From an uncultured Erysipelotrichales bacterium (GTDB lineage Bacteria; Bacillota_I; Bacilli_A; Erysipelotrichales; Coprobacillaceae), in NCBI GenBank assembly GCA_910579135.1, contig CAJTTM010000012.1, positions 7,420 to 71,419 of the forward strand: a stretch of DNA of 64,000 nucleotides. Direction: 5' to 3'. The position numbers and the translations under genes are program-made. Positions 33,439 to 41,687 of this stretch are shown here, one piece after another. Each line of letters starts with the position of its first letter. Within the stretch, counting starts at the first letter, position 1. Under the pieces are notes generated by a model. That model did no database searches. It was given only the letters and a program-made list of their open reading frames with translations, and was not told the DNA's origin.

Positions 33439-33604
33439 GAAAGTTACAGACAACAAAAGATTTTCAATCGAGTTTAACTGTTCATCATATCCAGAATTAA
33501 TTTATATCTACGAAACAAAGTATCAAGATAAATATCAACTTATAGGATATTCGTTTAACAGAAAATATGAAAGAGGAGAACTGGTTTTATGTCCAAGAGA
33601 ATAG
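33425..33604 (+). CDS. Small phage protein, 59 residues
   Basis: It overlaps the helicase end by 14 bases and the HNH gene start by 16. The sequence has YKKVTDNKRFSIEFNCSSYP and ends VLCPRE. Beta-rich and soluble. No family recognised; overlap on both sides supports expression. Confidence 0.5.
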   Translation: MKNYKKVTDNKRFSIEFNCSSYPELIYIYETKYQDKYQLIGYSFNRKYERGELVLCPRE

Positions 33605-34089
33605 AAAACTTAAAAGGTGAACAATGGGAAAGATATGCTAATAATTATTACTTTTCCAATTATGGAAGAGTAAAAAGGATTGGTAAGACTAAAGAATGGC
33701 TTATCAATCCATATACAAAAACTAATACAAAAGGTCATAAAGCATTGTATGTACATATACACGCTAAAGAAATAAGAGTTTCTAATGTGATATATCGTTT
33801 ATTTATTGGAAGTATTCCAGAAGGCTATAGAGTACATCATAAAGACAACGTATATACAAACAATGATTATATGAATTTAGAATTACTTTCTATGAAAGAA
33901 TTAGGACAAGTAACAGGTTATAGAAGCAGAAGAAGATTAATCTATGACATAGATAATAAATGCTTTTACAAAGGTACAAGAGAAGCTGCTGCAAAGTTAT
34001 ATGTTAGTAGACAAACAATTAGTGATTATTGTAATGGCAAAGTAAAGAAGCCTATGCTCAATTTAAGGTGGGCATATAGTTGGGAATAG
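33589..34089 (+). CDS. HNH endonuclease with NUMOD4/NUMOD1 domains
   Basis: A 166-residue homing-type endonuclease. The N-terminal NUMOD4 segment (GEQWERYANNYYFSNYGRVK), the HNH core (GYRVHHKDNVYTNNDYMNLE) and a C-terminal NUMOD1/helix-turn-helix (AAAKLYVSRQTISDYCNG) are all visible. Such genes spread between phages and may be free-standing homing elements. SD AGAGGAG. Confidence 0.88.
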   Translation: MSKRIENLKGEQWERYANNYYFSNYGRVKRIGKTKEWLINPYTKTNTKGHKALYVHIHAKEIRVSNVIYRLFIGSIPEGYRVHHKDNVYTNNDYMNLELLSMKELGQVTGYRSRRRLIYDIDNKCFYKGTREAAAKLYVSRQTISDYCNGKVKKPMLNLRWAYSWE

Positions 34090-34106
34090 AGAAAGGATGA
34101 TGAAAA

Positions 34107-34529
34107 ATGACAAAAAGCAAAATGAGAGAAGTAGCAAAGCTACTAGAAGTTGAGTTAGATGAAGAATTTAATGTTATAGGGTCGAATTGGAATCCTTACA
34201 AAATAACAGAAGGTGGAATGTTTGATTGTAGAGGTAGACAGGTACATAGTGTTTTTTATGGTTTATTAAAAGGGCATTTAAAAATAAAAAAACCTATTCT
34301 TGATGAGGTTGAAAAACATTATTTAGAAAGTGTTTTAAGACCATTTAAAGATAAAATTAGTTTTATTATTAAATACGACAATTTTAATAATAGTTATCGT
34401 ATACGCGTTTATATTTGTGATGGTGAAGATTATTTGAGATTTCCTTATTTTAAAAAAGGAACAATGTACAAAAGTATGGAAGATGATAAAAAATACACCT
34501 TAAAAGAATTAGGATTGTTTGAGGATTAA
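34107..34529 (+). CDS. Phage protein of unknown function, 140 residues
   Basis: Begins TKSKMREVAKLLEVELDEEF and contains FDCRGRQVHSVFYGLLKG. It resembles conserved uncharacterised proteins of Firmicutes phages, possibly with a small DNA-binding N-terminus. SD AAAGGATG. Confidence 0.6.
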   Translation: MTKSKMREVAKLLEVELDEEFNVIGSNWNPYKITEGGMFDCRGRQVHSVFYGLLKGHLKIKKPILDEVEKHYLESVLRPFKDKISFIIKYDNFNNSYRIRVYICDGEDYLRFPYFKKGTMYKSMEDDKKYTLKELGLFED

Positions 34530-34531
34530 AC

Positions 34532-34651
34532 ATGGAACGTAAAACATTTTATATGCTTGCGTTATACATATGTGCTGTTTTTTCTAGAATGAATGGTGCA
34601 GTTTTCTTTGGATTTATGTATTTAGGTGAAATCATAAAAGAAAAACGTTAA
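34532..34651 (+). CDS. Tiny membrane peptide, 39 residues
   Basis: ATG 34532 close behind the preceding stop, with a weak SD in GAGGAT. Mostly hydrophobic (FYMLALYICAVFSRM, then VFFGFMYLG) with charged ends. One or two membrane passes. Function unknown. Confidence 0.45.
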   Translation: MERKTFYMLALYICAVFSRMNGAVFFGFMYLGEIIKEKR

Positions 34652-34686
34652 GAAATGTTAAGGTTTTTATAAAGGAGGAGATAAAC

Positions 34687-35565
34687 ATGGATGAAATAGA
34701 TTTTTACTTAATGGATTTAGAAAGTAAATTTAAAAAAATAAATCCAAAAGAATATTATCTTTCATATTCTGGAGGAAAAGATAGTCATTTTCTCTATTGG
34801 TTCATAAAAAAATATTTACACGATACTGAAATAGAAATCGTTTCTGTGAATACGTATATGGAACACAAAGAAATAAGAGAAAGAATGTATAAGTATGCTG
34901 ATACAGTTCTCATTCCAAAGATGAAGCCTTTTGAGATAAAGGAAAAATATGGAAGTCCTTGTTTTAGTAAAATTCAGGATGATTTTATAAATCGTTACCA
35001 AAATGGATGTAGATCAGAATATTTATTAAAACATATATATGGATATACATTTGTTGGTAGTGATAAAAAAGAATATAAAACATTATTTAAATTAAACAAT
35101 AATGCGAGAGAATTGCTGTTAAGTGGTAAATTACATAGAGTTAGTACTAACTGTTGTAAATACTTAAAGAAACTTCCTTTTAAAGCCTTTGAGAAGGAAA
35201 CAGGAAAAAAAGCAATTCTTGGTGTAAGAGCAAAAGAAAGTAATATGAGAAAATCACAATATAAATCTTGTTTTACAAAAGATAAGAAGTTTACACCTTT
35301 GTACGATTTAAGTGATGAACTATTAGAAAAGATTTATAAAAAATATGATATTGAAATCCCAAAAATATATGAATACATAGGACGAACTGGATGTGCTGGT
35401 TGCCCATATGGCTCTTGGAAGAGAGAAACAAAAGTAGAATTAGATTTATTACCTGAAAATCAAAGGAAGTTCGTGATTGAATATTTCAAAGAATCATATG
35501 AAGTTTTAGGGATTGATTATAAACATAAACAAGAGAGATTAGATTTAGGAGAAAATAAAGAATGA
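34687..35565 (+). CDS. PAPS-reductase/PP-loop family protein
   Basis: A 292-residue protein with the PP-loop motif YSGGKDS (27-33), and cysteines in NCCKYLKKLP and GCAGCPYGSWKRE. This places it in the PAPS reductase/ATP sulphurylase-like group that also contains DndC. Phage members have no assigned reaction. Proposals include DNA or RNA thio-modification and cysteine or sulphur metabolism. SD AAAGGAGG. The following gene overlaps its end by four bases. Confidence 0.78.
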   Translation: MDEIDFYLMDLESKFKKINPKEYYLSYSGGKDSHFLYWFIKKYLHDTEIEIVSVNTYMEHKEIRERMYKYADTVLIPKMKPFEIKEKYGSPCFSKIQDDFINRYQNGCRSEYLLKHIYGYTFVGSDKKEYKTLFKLNNNARELLLSGKLHRVSTNCCKYLKKLPFKAFEKETGKKAILGVRAKESNMRKSQYKSCFTKDKKFTPLYDLSDELLEKIYKKYDIEIPKIYEYIGRTGCAGCPYGSWKRETKVELDLLPENQRKFVIEYFKESYEVLGIDYKHKQERLDLGENKE

Positions 35566-35876
35566 ATAAATATGAAGAAGCATTAAATAGAATAGCTTTC
35601 AATTTTGGTTTAGATTGCTTAGATGAAAATATAACAGAGGAAGAACAAGATAATTTAGCAAAAGATATAACTTTAATGAATGAATTAGTTGAAAAAGAAA
35701 TACCTAAGAAACCAAACATTGATTATGTAATAGATGATACATATTGTTTTTGTCCGGTATGCGGAAATATTATCATAGAAAAAAGAATGCTAAATACTGT
35801 AAGTAGTGATTTATTTAAAAAAAGCAATTCCTTTTGTTCTCAATGTGGACAAGCCATAGATTGGAGTGAGGAATAA
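35562..35876 (+). CDS. Zinc-ribbon phage protein, 104 residues
   Basis: An N-terminal helical half and a C-terminal zinc ribbon with CPVCGN and CSQCGQAIDW. Likely nucleic-acid binding or structural. Overlaps the PP-loop gene, as in many phages. Confidence 0.65.
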   Translation: MNKYEEALNRIAFNFGLDCLDENITEEEQDNLAKDITLMNELVEKEIPKKPNIDYVIDDTYCFCPVCGNIIIEKRMLNTVSSDLFKKSNSFCSQCGQAIDWSEE

Positions 35877-36121
35877 TGACAGAAAAAGAGAAAATGCAGT
35901 TTGAGGCAGATGGAATTATCTTAACTTGTGAGCATTTAATTAGTAACTCATTTTGTGGTGGAATTTATAATACTATAGAAGCAATATCATCAATTTTTAG
36001 CAATACAGGTATTACAAAAGAAGAATTTGAAAAATGTGAAGATGATTTTTCTAAAGAAAAAATTATTGAATTATTTGGTAATCAAGAAGAATTTTATAAG
36101 GAATTGGGGTGGATAGAATGA
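35876..36121 (+). CDS. Acidic phage protein, 81 residues
   Basis: Helical and acidic, with LTCEHLISNSFCGGIYN. It overlaps the previous stop. No family recognised. Confidence 0.5.
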   Translation: MTEKEKMQFEADGIILTCEHLISNSFCGGIYNTIEAISSIFSNTGITKEEFEKCEDDFSKEKIIELFGNQEEFYKELGWIE

Positions 36122-36315
36122 TTGAAAAAGAACTATGCGAAATGTGTAATGATTATTCAATCGAAATTTCATGCGATTACAAAGACAAATGCAAATTGTT
36201 GAAAATAATTAAAGAAAATGAAGAATTAAAAAAAGAAATAAAAGAATTAAAATTAAAAATATCGTATATGATTAATCCTAACGAAATTGATGATAGGCAA
36301 GAAATGGGTGGATAG
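36118..36315 (+). CDS. Cysteine-containing coiled-coil protein, 65 residues
   Basis: ATG 36118 with SD GGGGTGG; the GTG nine bases earlier overlaps the SD. Cysteines in LCEMCNDYSIEISC, followed by a lysine/glutamate coiled coil. Unknown function. Confidence 0.5.
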   Translation: MIEKELCEMCNDYSIEISCDYKDKCKLLKIIKENEELKKEIKELKLKISYMINPNEIDDRQEMGG

Positions 36316-36316
36316 A

Positions 36317-36526
36317 ATGAGTTGTTTAAATGCAATTAACAAAATAATAAGATTTGAGTGTGAATGTCCTAATTGTTATGAAAAGATAAGAAGTGATGAT
36401 TTGGATAGTCCAATTTTTGGTTTGGATATAGAAGAAGTAAAAGAAATTAATCATGGTGGTGAATTAGAAATTGAATGTCATGAGTGTGGACATAAATTTA
36501 CAATAGATGAAATTGATTGGGAGTGA
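36317..36526 (+). CDS. Zinc-ribbon phage protein, 69 residues
   Basis: ATG 36317 behind GGGTGG. CPNC near residue 18 and CHEC near 58 form a probable zinc ribbon. It ends with KFTIDEIDWE. Confidence 0.55.
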   Translation: MSCLNAINKIIRFECECPNCYEKIRSDDLDSPIFGLDIEEVKEINHGGELEIECHECGHKFTIDEIDWE

Positions 36527-36532
36527 GTGAAG

Positions 36533-36871
36533 ATGTTGACTAAAGAAGAATGTACGAAAGCATTAGATAATATAACTTTAGAAGTATCAACTATGGATAA
36601 TGAAGATACTAGATTGATAGAAAGTAATGTTGATGTAGAAATAAATTTACTTGATGACTTAATCAAAGAACACTTTGACAATCCATCTCTAAAGTTTGAA
36701 GAACTTGAAGATAATATGTGGGTTTGGGATAGTTATTTCCATTGTTATTGTTATATTGGTCTTATTGTCAATAAAAATTGTGTTCATATAGGTTATATAG
36801 ATGGTTATTCATCTGATGGTCCATTTGAAGAAAATCGTTTCTATAGAAAGGAAGTGAAAGATGATGAATAA
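36533..36871 (+). CDS. Phage protein of unknown function, 112 residues
   Basis: ATG 36533 with the SD-like GGGAGTGAG. The C-terminal part is rich in Tyr, Phe and Trp (MWVWDSYFHCYCYIGLIV) and probably beta-structured. Overlaps the next gene. Confidence 0.5.
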   Translation: MLTKEECTKALDNITLEVSTMDNEDTRLIESNVDVEINLLDDLIKEHFDNPSLKFEELEDNMWVWDSYFHCYCYIGLIVNKNCVHIGYIDGYSSDGPFEENRFYRKEVKDDE

Positions 36872-37022
36872 ACTAGACATAATTGACATTGATATTTTAG
36901 AGCGATTAGTTCGCAAAGAAATTGATAATCCAGAAAAGGGTAATGATTTAATGGACCTAAAACAATATGAATTTGATCTAAGACAACTTTTACATAAGTT
37001 GGAGGTTATGAGAAATGACTAA
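36861..37022 (+). CDS. Small helical phage protein, 53 residues
   Basis: Two adjacent ATGs (36861, 36864) after GGAAGTG. Contains DIDILERLVRKEIDNPEKG. Overlaps genes on both sides. Confidence 0.45.
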   Translation: MMNKLDIIDIDILERLVRKEIDNPEKGNDLMDLKQYEFDLRQLLHKLEVMRND

Positions 37023-37098
37023 CTTATTTATTGGAATAGTATTAGGAGCGTGCTTAGGTGCGTTCCTGATGTGTTTGGTCGTAGGAGGGAATAAATGA
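37015..37098 (+). CDS. 27-residue membrane peptide
   Basis: SD GGAGG. Almost entirely one membrane helix with glycine zipper-like spacing (GIVLGACLGAFLMCLVVGG). Overlaps both neighbours by a few bases. Confidence 0.45.
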   Translation: MTNLFIGIVLGACLGAFLMCLVVGGNK

Positions 37099-37181
37099 TT
37101 GATGTATTAATTACGCTTGTTATAGGTGTATCTTGTGGGATTATATCAAGTGCTATAGTTTTGTATTTGAATAGAAGATAA
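37095..37181 (+). CDS. 28-residue membrane peptide
   Basis: ATGA overlap with the previous gene and SD AGGAGGG. One membrane helix (VLITLVIGVSCGIISSAIVL) ending in NRR. With the peptide before it, it forms a pair of very small membrane proteins. Confidence 0.45.
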   Translation: MIDVLITLVIGVSCGIISSAIVLYLNRR

Positions 37182-37199
37182 TAGGGAGGAATGATAGCA

Positions 37200-37751
37200 A
37201 TGGATATGTTAGAAAAAGAATTATTAGAAAGGTTAGAGGAATCTGGAAGGGTACATTCACTTGAATTATTACGTTCTGATATCAGGAATTATAGAAATTT
37301 AAAAAATGAACTTGCAAAAGTCGAAAAGGATTATGCTATGGGAATGCTACCTTTTAGAGAAAAAATTGATTGGGCTAATGCTGAACTTGAAAAAATTAAG
37401 AGTCCAAAATATGGAGATTGTTTAGGAGGTTATGTTGAAACCCTTGATCAAAAAATAGGCAGATTAGAAAAAGAAAAAGCAAAAGCAGCTCAAGAGATAG
37501 TAACATACATGTCAGCTAATAATTATATTTACTATAATCGTAAATGGGTTCTAATGTCTCGTATATCTGTTGTTGAGAATGCATTAGAGTCTTTAAATGA
37601 TAAAGATAGAGAATTTATCAAAGACTTGTATATTGATCCTATAGGTTTTAAAAAAGTGATGAAAAAGTATAGAATTGAAAACAATGGTAATGTTTATAGG
37701 AAGGCAAATAATATTTTAAAAAAAAGTATTGTAATGTATATATTCTTTTAA
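37200..37751 (+). CDS. Sigma-factor-like phage late transcription regulator (RinA/ArpU type)
   Basis: A 183-residue protein from ATG 37200, ten bases after GGGAGGA. A long N-terminal coiled region is followed by a region-4-like helix-turn-helix (LNDKDREFIKDLYIDPIGFK, then KKYRIENNGNVYRKANNI). Proteins of this type stand just before the packaging genes and activate late transcription. Confidence 0.7.
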   Translation: MDMLEKELLERLEESGRVHSLELLRSDIRNYRNLKNELAKVEKDYAMGMLPFREKIDWANAELEKIKSPKYGDCLGGYVETLDQKIGRLEKEKAKAAQEIVTYMSANNYIYYNRKWVLMSRISVVENALESLNDKDREFIKDLYIDPIGFKKVMKKYRIENNGNVYRKANNILKKSIVMYIFF

Positions 37752-37780
37752 TAGAATAGGTTTAGGAAGGTGAAAACAAA

Positions 37781-37879
37781 ATGAAGCAGAGTTACAAGAA
37801 AAAAACGTGTTTTATTATTACTCCTATTGGGCAAGAAGGTTTTGATTTATTAAAAGAATGTAAGAATATAAATATATGA
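37781..37879 (+). pseudogene. N-terminal fragment of a CFIITPIG-type effector gene
   Basis: A 32-codon ORF with SD GGAAGGTG. Residues KKTCFIITPIGQEG match the start of nucleoside 2-deoxyribosyltransferase/TIR-like proteins (often effectors in anti-phage systems), in which this motif is followed by S-x-x-R. The frame stops soon after. Probably a remnant of an earlier cargo gene. Confidence 0.5.
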
Positions 37880-37971
37880 TATATTATTCATTTGAAAATC
37901 GTGATATTATTATAATGTCGAAGAACGACAAGAAAGAATTATCATTAATTTATTTCCCCTTTATATCTTAG

Positions 37972-37999
37972 AAAAGAACATGATGTGGTGTTCTTTTTT
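37972..37999 (+). terminator. Terminator before the cargo gene
   Basis: AAAAGAACA/TGTTCTTTT stem, 8-base loop, T run. It insulates the cargo gene from the early operon. Confidence 0.85.
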
Positions 38000-38011
38000 G
38001 CTTATATAAAG

Positions 38012-38040
38012 TTGTCTATTTATACTATTTTTCGTATAAT
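38012..38040 (+). promoter_or_regulatory. Own promoter of the cargo gene
   Basis: TTGTCT, 17-base spacer, TATAAT. It lies right after a terminator, so the gene can be expressed from the silent prophage. Confidence 0.8.
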
Positions 38041-38074
38041 TAAAGAAATTAGTTAAATAGGAGGGAGAATTACA

Positions 38075-39313
38075 ATGATGATACAATTACTTACATATAG
38101 TGGAAAGGAAAATGATTTAAAAGGGAAATATGTTGCTATTAATAAATTACACGATGCACAATCATTAGATGAATTTGATATTAATGTTATTGATTTAAGA
38201 GATAAAAACATTTGGAGATATAATGGAAATAAAAAGAATGATATTAACAGTGTTAATGATTTAAAAAGTTTATCAGATATGATATCGACAAGACAAAAAT
38301 CAAAAGTTGTTATTATATATCCACAAAATATTATATATTTATACAACAAGACATATCATATAGGAACAAGTGGCTATTCACTTGATAAAAAATGTGAATT
38401 AAAAGATATGATTAACGATATGAATTATATATTGAGTTCTCTATATAGACCTATAATTAATCTAAACGTGTTTTATGAAAATAATAGGACTCAAATATTT
38501 GATAATGAAATATCAGCATCATTTTATTTTAACAATGTACCACTAGAGAGTGTTCTGACAAAATCACTGAAAAGTGAGAAATTCACTACTATTAAGTATA
38601 ATAGTGTTATTTTATCTACTTTAAATATTATTTCATATGAACAACTAATTAATTTTTTACATCAAATACACTTAATAGAAATAAAGGAGGAAGCCCCTGA
38701 CTGGGTAAAGGAGGAAAAAATGTTTGATGATGCTATGCAATTACAAAAGATTCAAGAAAATGAATATATAATAAAAAATGCTAAAGCTAATATTAATGAA
38801 GCCAATGAAATTATAAGTAGAAATAATAGGTATAAATCTATACTTTATACTTCTGGGGATGAATTGGTAGATGTTATATTTGAAATATTAGAGCAAATGC
38901 TAGGGTGTGATTTATCCAGTTTCCATGATATAAAGAAAGAAGACTTTAATTTTTATTTAGATAACAATGTATTTATAGGTGAAATAAAAGGAATAACGTC
39001 AAATGTTAAAAGTATTAATGTATCACAATTGGATGTTCATGTACAAAACTATCTTGATGATCATGAAGAAGATAAGGATAAAATAACATCGTTATTAATT
39101 ATTGATCATCAGAGAAATAGACCATTAAGTGAAAGAGAGCCAGTTCATAATATTCAAATTAATCTCGCTAAAAGAAATGGAAGTTTAATTGTTGAGACTA
39201 TTACACTTTTAAAACTATTTGAAAAATATTTAGACAATACATTAACAAGAGAAAAATGTATAGAAATATTGTCAATAAATACTGGATTATTAACTACAGA
39301 TAATTTTAATTAA
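38075..39313 (+). CDS. Prophage cargo protein with a PD-(D/E)xK-like C-terminal domain
   Basis: A 412-residue protein. Residues 1-200 form an alpha/beta domain without a recognised motif. A coiled coil runs from about 210 to 250. Residues 258-395 resemble a restriction-endonuclease-like domain: GDELVDVIFEILEQMLGCDL, acidic residues at 289-290, then Glu303-x-Lys305 in FIGEIKG, followed by a conserved-looking LLIIDHQRNRPLSEREPVH. Related C-terminal domains occur in defence-associated proteins. Terminator plus own promoter mark it as a moron expressed in the lysogen. A role in excluding other phages is inferred. SD AGGAGGGAG. Confidence 0.6.
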   Translation: MMIQLLTYSGKENDLKGKYVAINKLHDAQSLDEFDINVIDLRDKNIWRYNGNKKNDINSVNDLKSLSDMISTRQKSKVVIIYPQNIIYLYNKTYHIGTSGYSLDKKCELKDMINDMNYILSSLYRPIINLNVFYENNRTQIFDNEISASFYFNNVPLESVLTKSLKSEKFTTIKYNSVILSTLNIISYEQLINFLHQIHLIEIKEEAPDWVKEEKMFDDAMQLQKIQENEYIIKNAKANINEANEIISRNNRYKSILYTSGDELVDVIFEILEQMLGCDLSSFHDIKKEDFNFYLDNNVFIGEIKGITSNVKSINVSQLDVHVQNYLDDHEEDKDKITSLLIIDHQRNRPLSEREPVHNIQINLAKRNGSLIVETITLLKLFEKYLDNTLTREKCIEILSINTGLLTTDNFN

Positions 39314-39373
39314 AACAGCATATAATGCTATGTTATTTATATAGAATTGAAGTAAAGGAGGAAATCAATTATA

Positions 39374-39574
39374 ATGTATTCAAGTATAAAAGATAGAATG
39401 AAATCGGCACGTAGACAAGCTATCGAGGAGAAAAAGAGCAAGATCATATCTTTATGTGCTAATCTTGGGATACCAGTTCCATTAAATTTAGATCGTTGTA
39501 CAGAAAATGAACTTGATTCCTTAATTTCTGCATTAATAAGTCAAGACAAAAAAATTGAAGGATATATAAGATAA
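39374..39574 (+). CDS. Small basic phage protein, 66 residues
   Basis: SD AAAGGAGG. Contains IKDRMKSARRQAIEEKKSK and a C-terminal helix. Followed by a terminator. No family recognised. A weak hairpin (AACAGCAT/ATGCTATGTT) separates it from the cargo gene. Confidence 0.5.
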   Translation: MYSSIKDRMKSARRQAIEEKKSKIISLCANLGIPVPLNLDRCTENELDSLISALISQDKKIEGYIR

Positions 39575-39595
39575 CCACACGCGCTGTGGTTTTTA
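39573..39595 (+). terminator. Terminator
   Basis: AACCACA/TGTGGTT stem, CGCGC loop and a T run, starting inside the stop codon of the 66-residue ORF. Confidence 0.88.
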
Positions 39596-39653
39596 TTTTG
39601 TAAAACATATGATATAATATAAAAAAATAACAAAAATGAAAAGAGGTGAATTT

Positions 39654-39857
39654 ATGGAAAAAACGTCTTATGAAAAAGAAATAATCGAAAAAGACAAAAT
39701 AATAAAAGAAATGCAGTAAATAGCAAATGAACTTAATTATGTTTTGGCAGATTATACAAGTTTAATCAATAGGAATATTGAAGAACTATATCAAGAGTTA
39801 GAAGATTTAAAACAGATGGAATTAAATCAGGATTTAGAAGATGATTTGGAATTATAA
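39654..39857 (+). pseudogene. Small coiled-coil gene with an in-frame stop
   Basis: ATG 39654 with SD AGAGGTG. The 21st codon is followed by TAA (39717-39719), yet the same frame continues with IANELNYVLADYTSLINRN and an acidic end to TAA 39855-39857. A single nonsense change in a 67-residue helical protein explains it best. Confidence 0.6.
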
Positions 39858-39858
39858 G

Positions 39859-39882
39859 AGTACAGAAATGTACTTTTTCTTT
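39859..39882 (+). terminator. Terminator upstream of the tRNA-like gene
   Basis: AGTACA/TGTACT stem with a GAAA tetraloop and a T-rich tail. Confidence 0.8.
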
Positions 39883-39895
39883 TATCCAAAAAAAT

Positions 39896-39973
39896 GGCAG
39901 GATAGAGTACCAGGTAACTCAATACGGTCTCCTTAACTGTATTCAGGTGGTTCGATTCCACCTCCTGCAACCA
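39896..39973 (+). tRNA. tRNA-Arg(CCU)-like gene in the prophage
   Basis: The acceptor GGCAGGA pairs with TCCTGCA except for the 1:72 pair. The D stem is GAGT/ACTC with GG in the loop. The anticodon loop is CTCCTTA with CCT at 39931-39933 and the expected T before it. The T arm is GGTGG-TTCGATT-CCACC. The discriminator A and an encoded CCA end at 39973. The anticodon stem can extend to 7 bp and the total is 78 nt, so the shape is slightly unusual. CCU reads AGG, an arginine codon that tends to be minor in AT-rich genomes. Confidence 0.65.
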
Positions 39974-40000
39974 ATTAGTAAATGAGAAGGAGGTGTCATT

Positions 40001-40426
40001 ATGACTGAGAAACAAAAAATGTTTTGTGATGAATACTTGATAGATTTGAATGGTACAAGGGCATATAAAGCAGTATATAAAAATATAAAAAGTGATAATG
40101 CTGCAGCATCAAGAGCAAGCAAACTTCTTGATCAAGATGACATCAAGGAGTATATAGATAAGAGATTAGAAGAAATAAAGAATGAAAAGACAGCAGATAT
40201 TCAAGAGGTTATGGAATATTTAACATCTGTAATGCGTAGAGAATCTCAGTCATCAGTATTAGCTATGTGTGGTGATGGATGTCAGGAGGTTATTGAAAAG
40301 CCACCAGATGAAAAAGAAAGGCTAAAAGCAGCAGAACTGTTAGGTAAGCGTTATAGGATGTTTAGTGATAAAGTTGAAATCGACGGTTCTATACCAGTTG
40401 TGATTGTAGATGATATAGATGGCTGA
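40001..40426 (+). CDS. terS: Terminase small subunit
   Basis: A 141-residue protein with the terminase_2 pattern: TEKQKMFCDEYLIDLNGTRA at the N-terminus, then SRASKLLDQDDIKEYI. It recognises phage DNA for packaging. SD AAGGAGGTG. Overlaps terL by eight bases. Confidence 0.9.
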   Translation: MTEKQKMFCDEYLIDLNGTRAYKAVYKNIKSDNAAASRASKLLDQDDIKEYIDKRLEEIKNEKTADIQEVMEYLTSVMRRESQSSVLAMCGDGCQEVIEKPPDEKERLKAAELLGKRYRMFSDKVEIDGSIPVVIVDDIDG

Positions 40427-41672
40427 AAATGTCCAACGTGTATCATTTAGAGAAATAGTTGGCGGTGGTTATGATGAATATTTGCGCTTCAAAGGAAGAT
40501 ATCGTGTGTGTAAAGGTTCACGTGCATCGAAGAAAAGTACTACCACTTCTCTTGATTATATAAAGAACATGATGAAATATCCACAGGCAAATTTGTTAGT
40601 GGTTCGTAAGACGGGTAGGACACTTAAAGATAGTGTCTATACACAATTAAAATGGGCGATACATAAGTTACAAGTAGATAAATATTGGAAGTGTATTGAA
40701 TCACCATTAGAAATAACGTACATACCCACAGGGCAAAAGATATATTTTAGGGGATTGGATGATCCCTTAAAAGTAACATCTATTGCTGTTGATGTAGGTG
40801 TTTTATGTTGGCTTTGGATAGAAGAAGCATATGAAATCACAAAAGAAGATGATTTCAATATGCTTGATGAATCAATTCGTGGTGCTGTGCCATCAGGATT
40901 ATGGAAACAAATTACCTTGACATTCAATCCTTGGAACGAAAAGATATGGATTAAGAAAAGGTTCTTTGATTGTGAATCCAATGAAGATATTTTTGCAATG
41001 ACAACAAATTATATGTGCAATGAGTTCTTGGATGAAGCTGACTTAAGAGTTTTTGACCGTATGAAAAAAGATAATCCAAAACGTTATAAAGTTGCTGGTT
41101 TAGGACATTGGGGTATTGTAGACGGTTTAGTGTACGAAAATTGGCGTGAAGAAGAATTTGATATTGATGCAATAAGACAGATTTCAACACCTGAAAGTGC
41201 GTTTGGTCTTGACTACGGTTATACAAATGATCCAACTGCTTTATTTTGTGGATTTATTGATCAACAAAATAAAAAGATATATGTATTTGATGAAATGTAT
41301 AAAAAGGGAATGTCGAATGAACGTATAGCTGAAGAAATAACTGAAATGGGATATGCTAAAGAAAAGATTATTGCTGATAGTGCAGAACCTAAATCTAATG
41401 ATAGATTAAGAACATTAGGATTAAGAGGGATTCGTGGTGCTAGGAAGGGTAAAGATAGTATTAAAAATGGAATAGACTTTATTCAAGACTATAAAATAAT
41501 CATTCATCCTAGATGTGTTAATTTCATCACAGAAATAAGCAATTACCAGTGGGATAAAGACAAATTTAATAATAGATTGAATAAACCTATTGATGATTTC
41601 AATCATCTTATGGATGCAATGAGATATGCACTTGAAGGATATAGTCGAGGAGATAATTATTCATTTGATTGA
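40419..41672 (+). CDS. terL: Terminase large subunit (PBSX type)
   Basis: A 417-residue packaging motor and nuclease. The Walker A-like GSRASKKST, Walker B LWIEEA, and RNase H-like nuclease acids in FGLDYGYTNDPTALF, IIADSAEPK and DDFNHLMDAMRY are present. It cuts concatemers and drives DNA into the prohead. Confidence 0.95.
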   Translation: MAENVQRVSFREIVGGGYDEYLRFKGRYRVCKGSRASKKSTTTSLDYIKNMMKYPQANLLVVRKTGRTLKDSVYTQLKWAIHKLQVDKYWKCIESPLEITYIPTGQKIYFRGLDDPLKVTSIAVDVGVLCWLWIEEAYEITKEDDFNMLDESIRGAVPSGLWKQITLTFNPWNEKIWIKKRFFDCESNEDIFAMTTNYMCNEFLDEADLRVFDRMKKDNPKRYKVAGLGHWGIVDGLVYENWREEEFDIDAIRQISTPESAFGLDYGYTNDPTALFCGFIDQQNKKIYVFDEMYKKGMSNERIAEEITEMGYAKEKIIADSAEPKSNDRLRTLGLRGIRGARKGKDSIKNGIDFIQDYKIIIHPRCVNFITEISNYQWDKDKFNNRLNKPIDDFNHLMDAMRYALEGYSRGDNYSFD

Positions 41673-41687
41673 TATTAGGAGGAAAAT

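Noticed and set aside
37200..37751. Host sigma factor
   Set aside because: Only a region-4-like helix-turn-helix is present, and the position before terS is that of phage late regulators.
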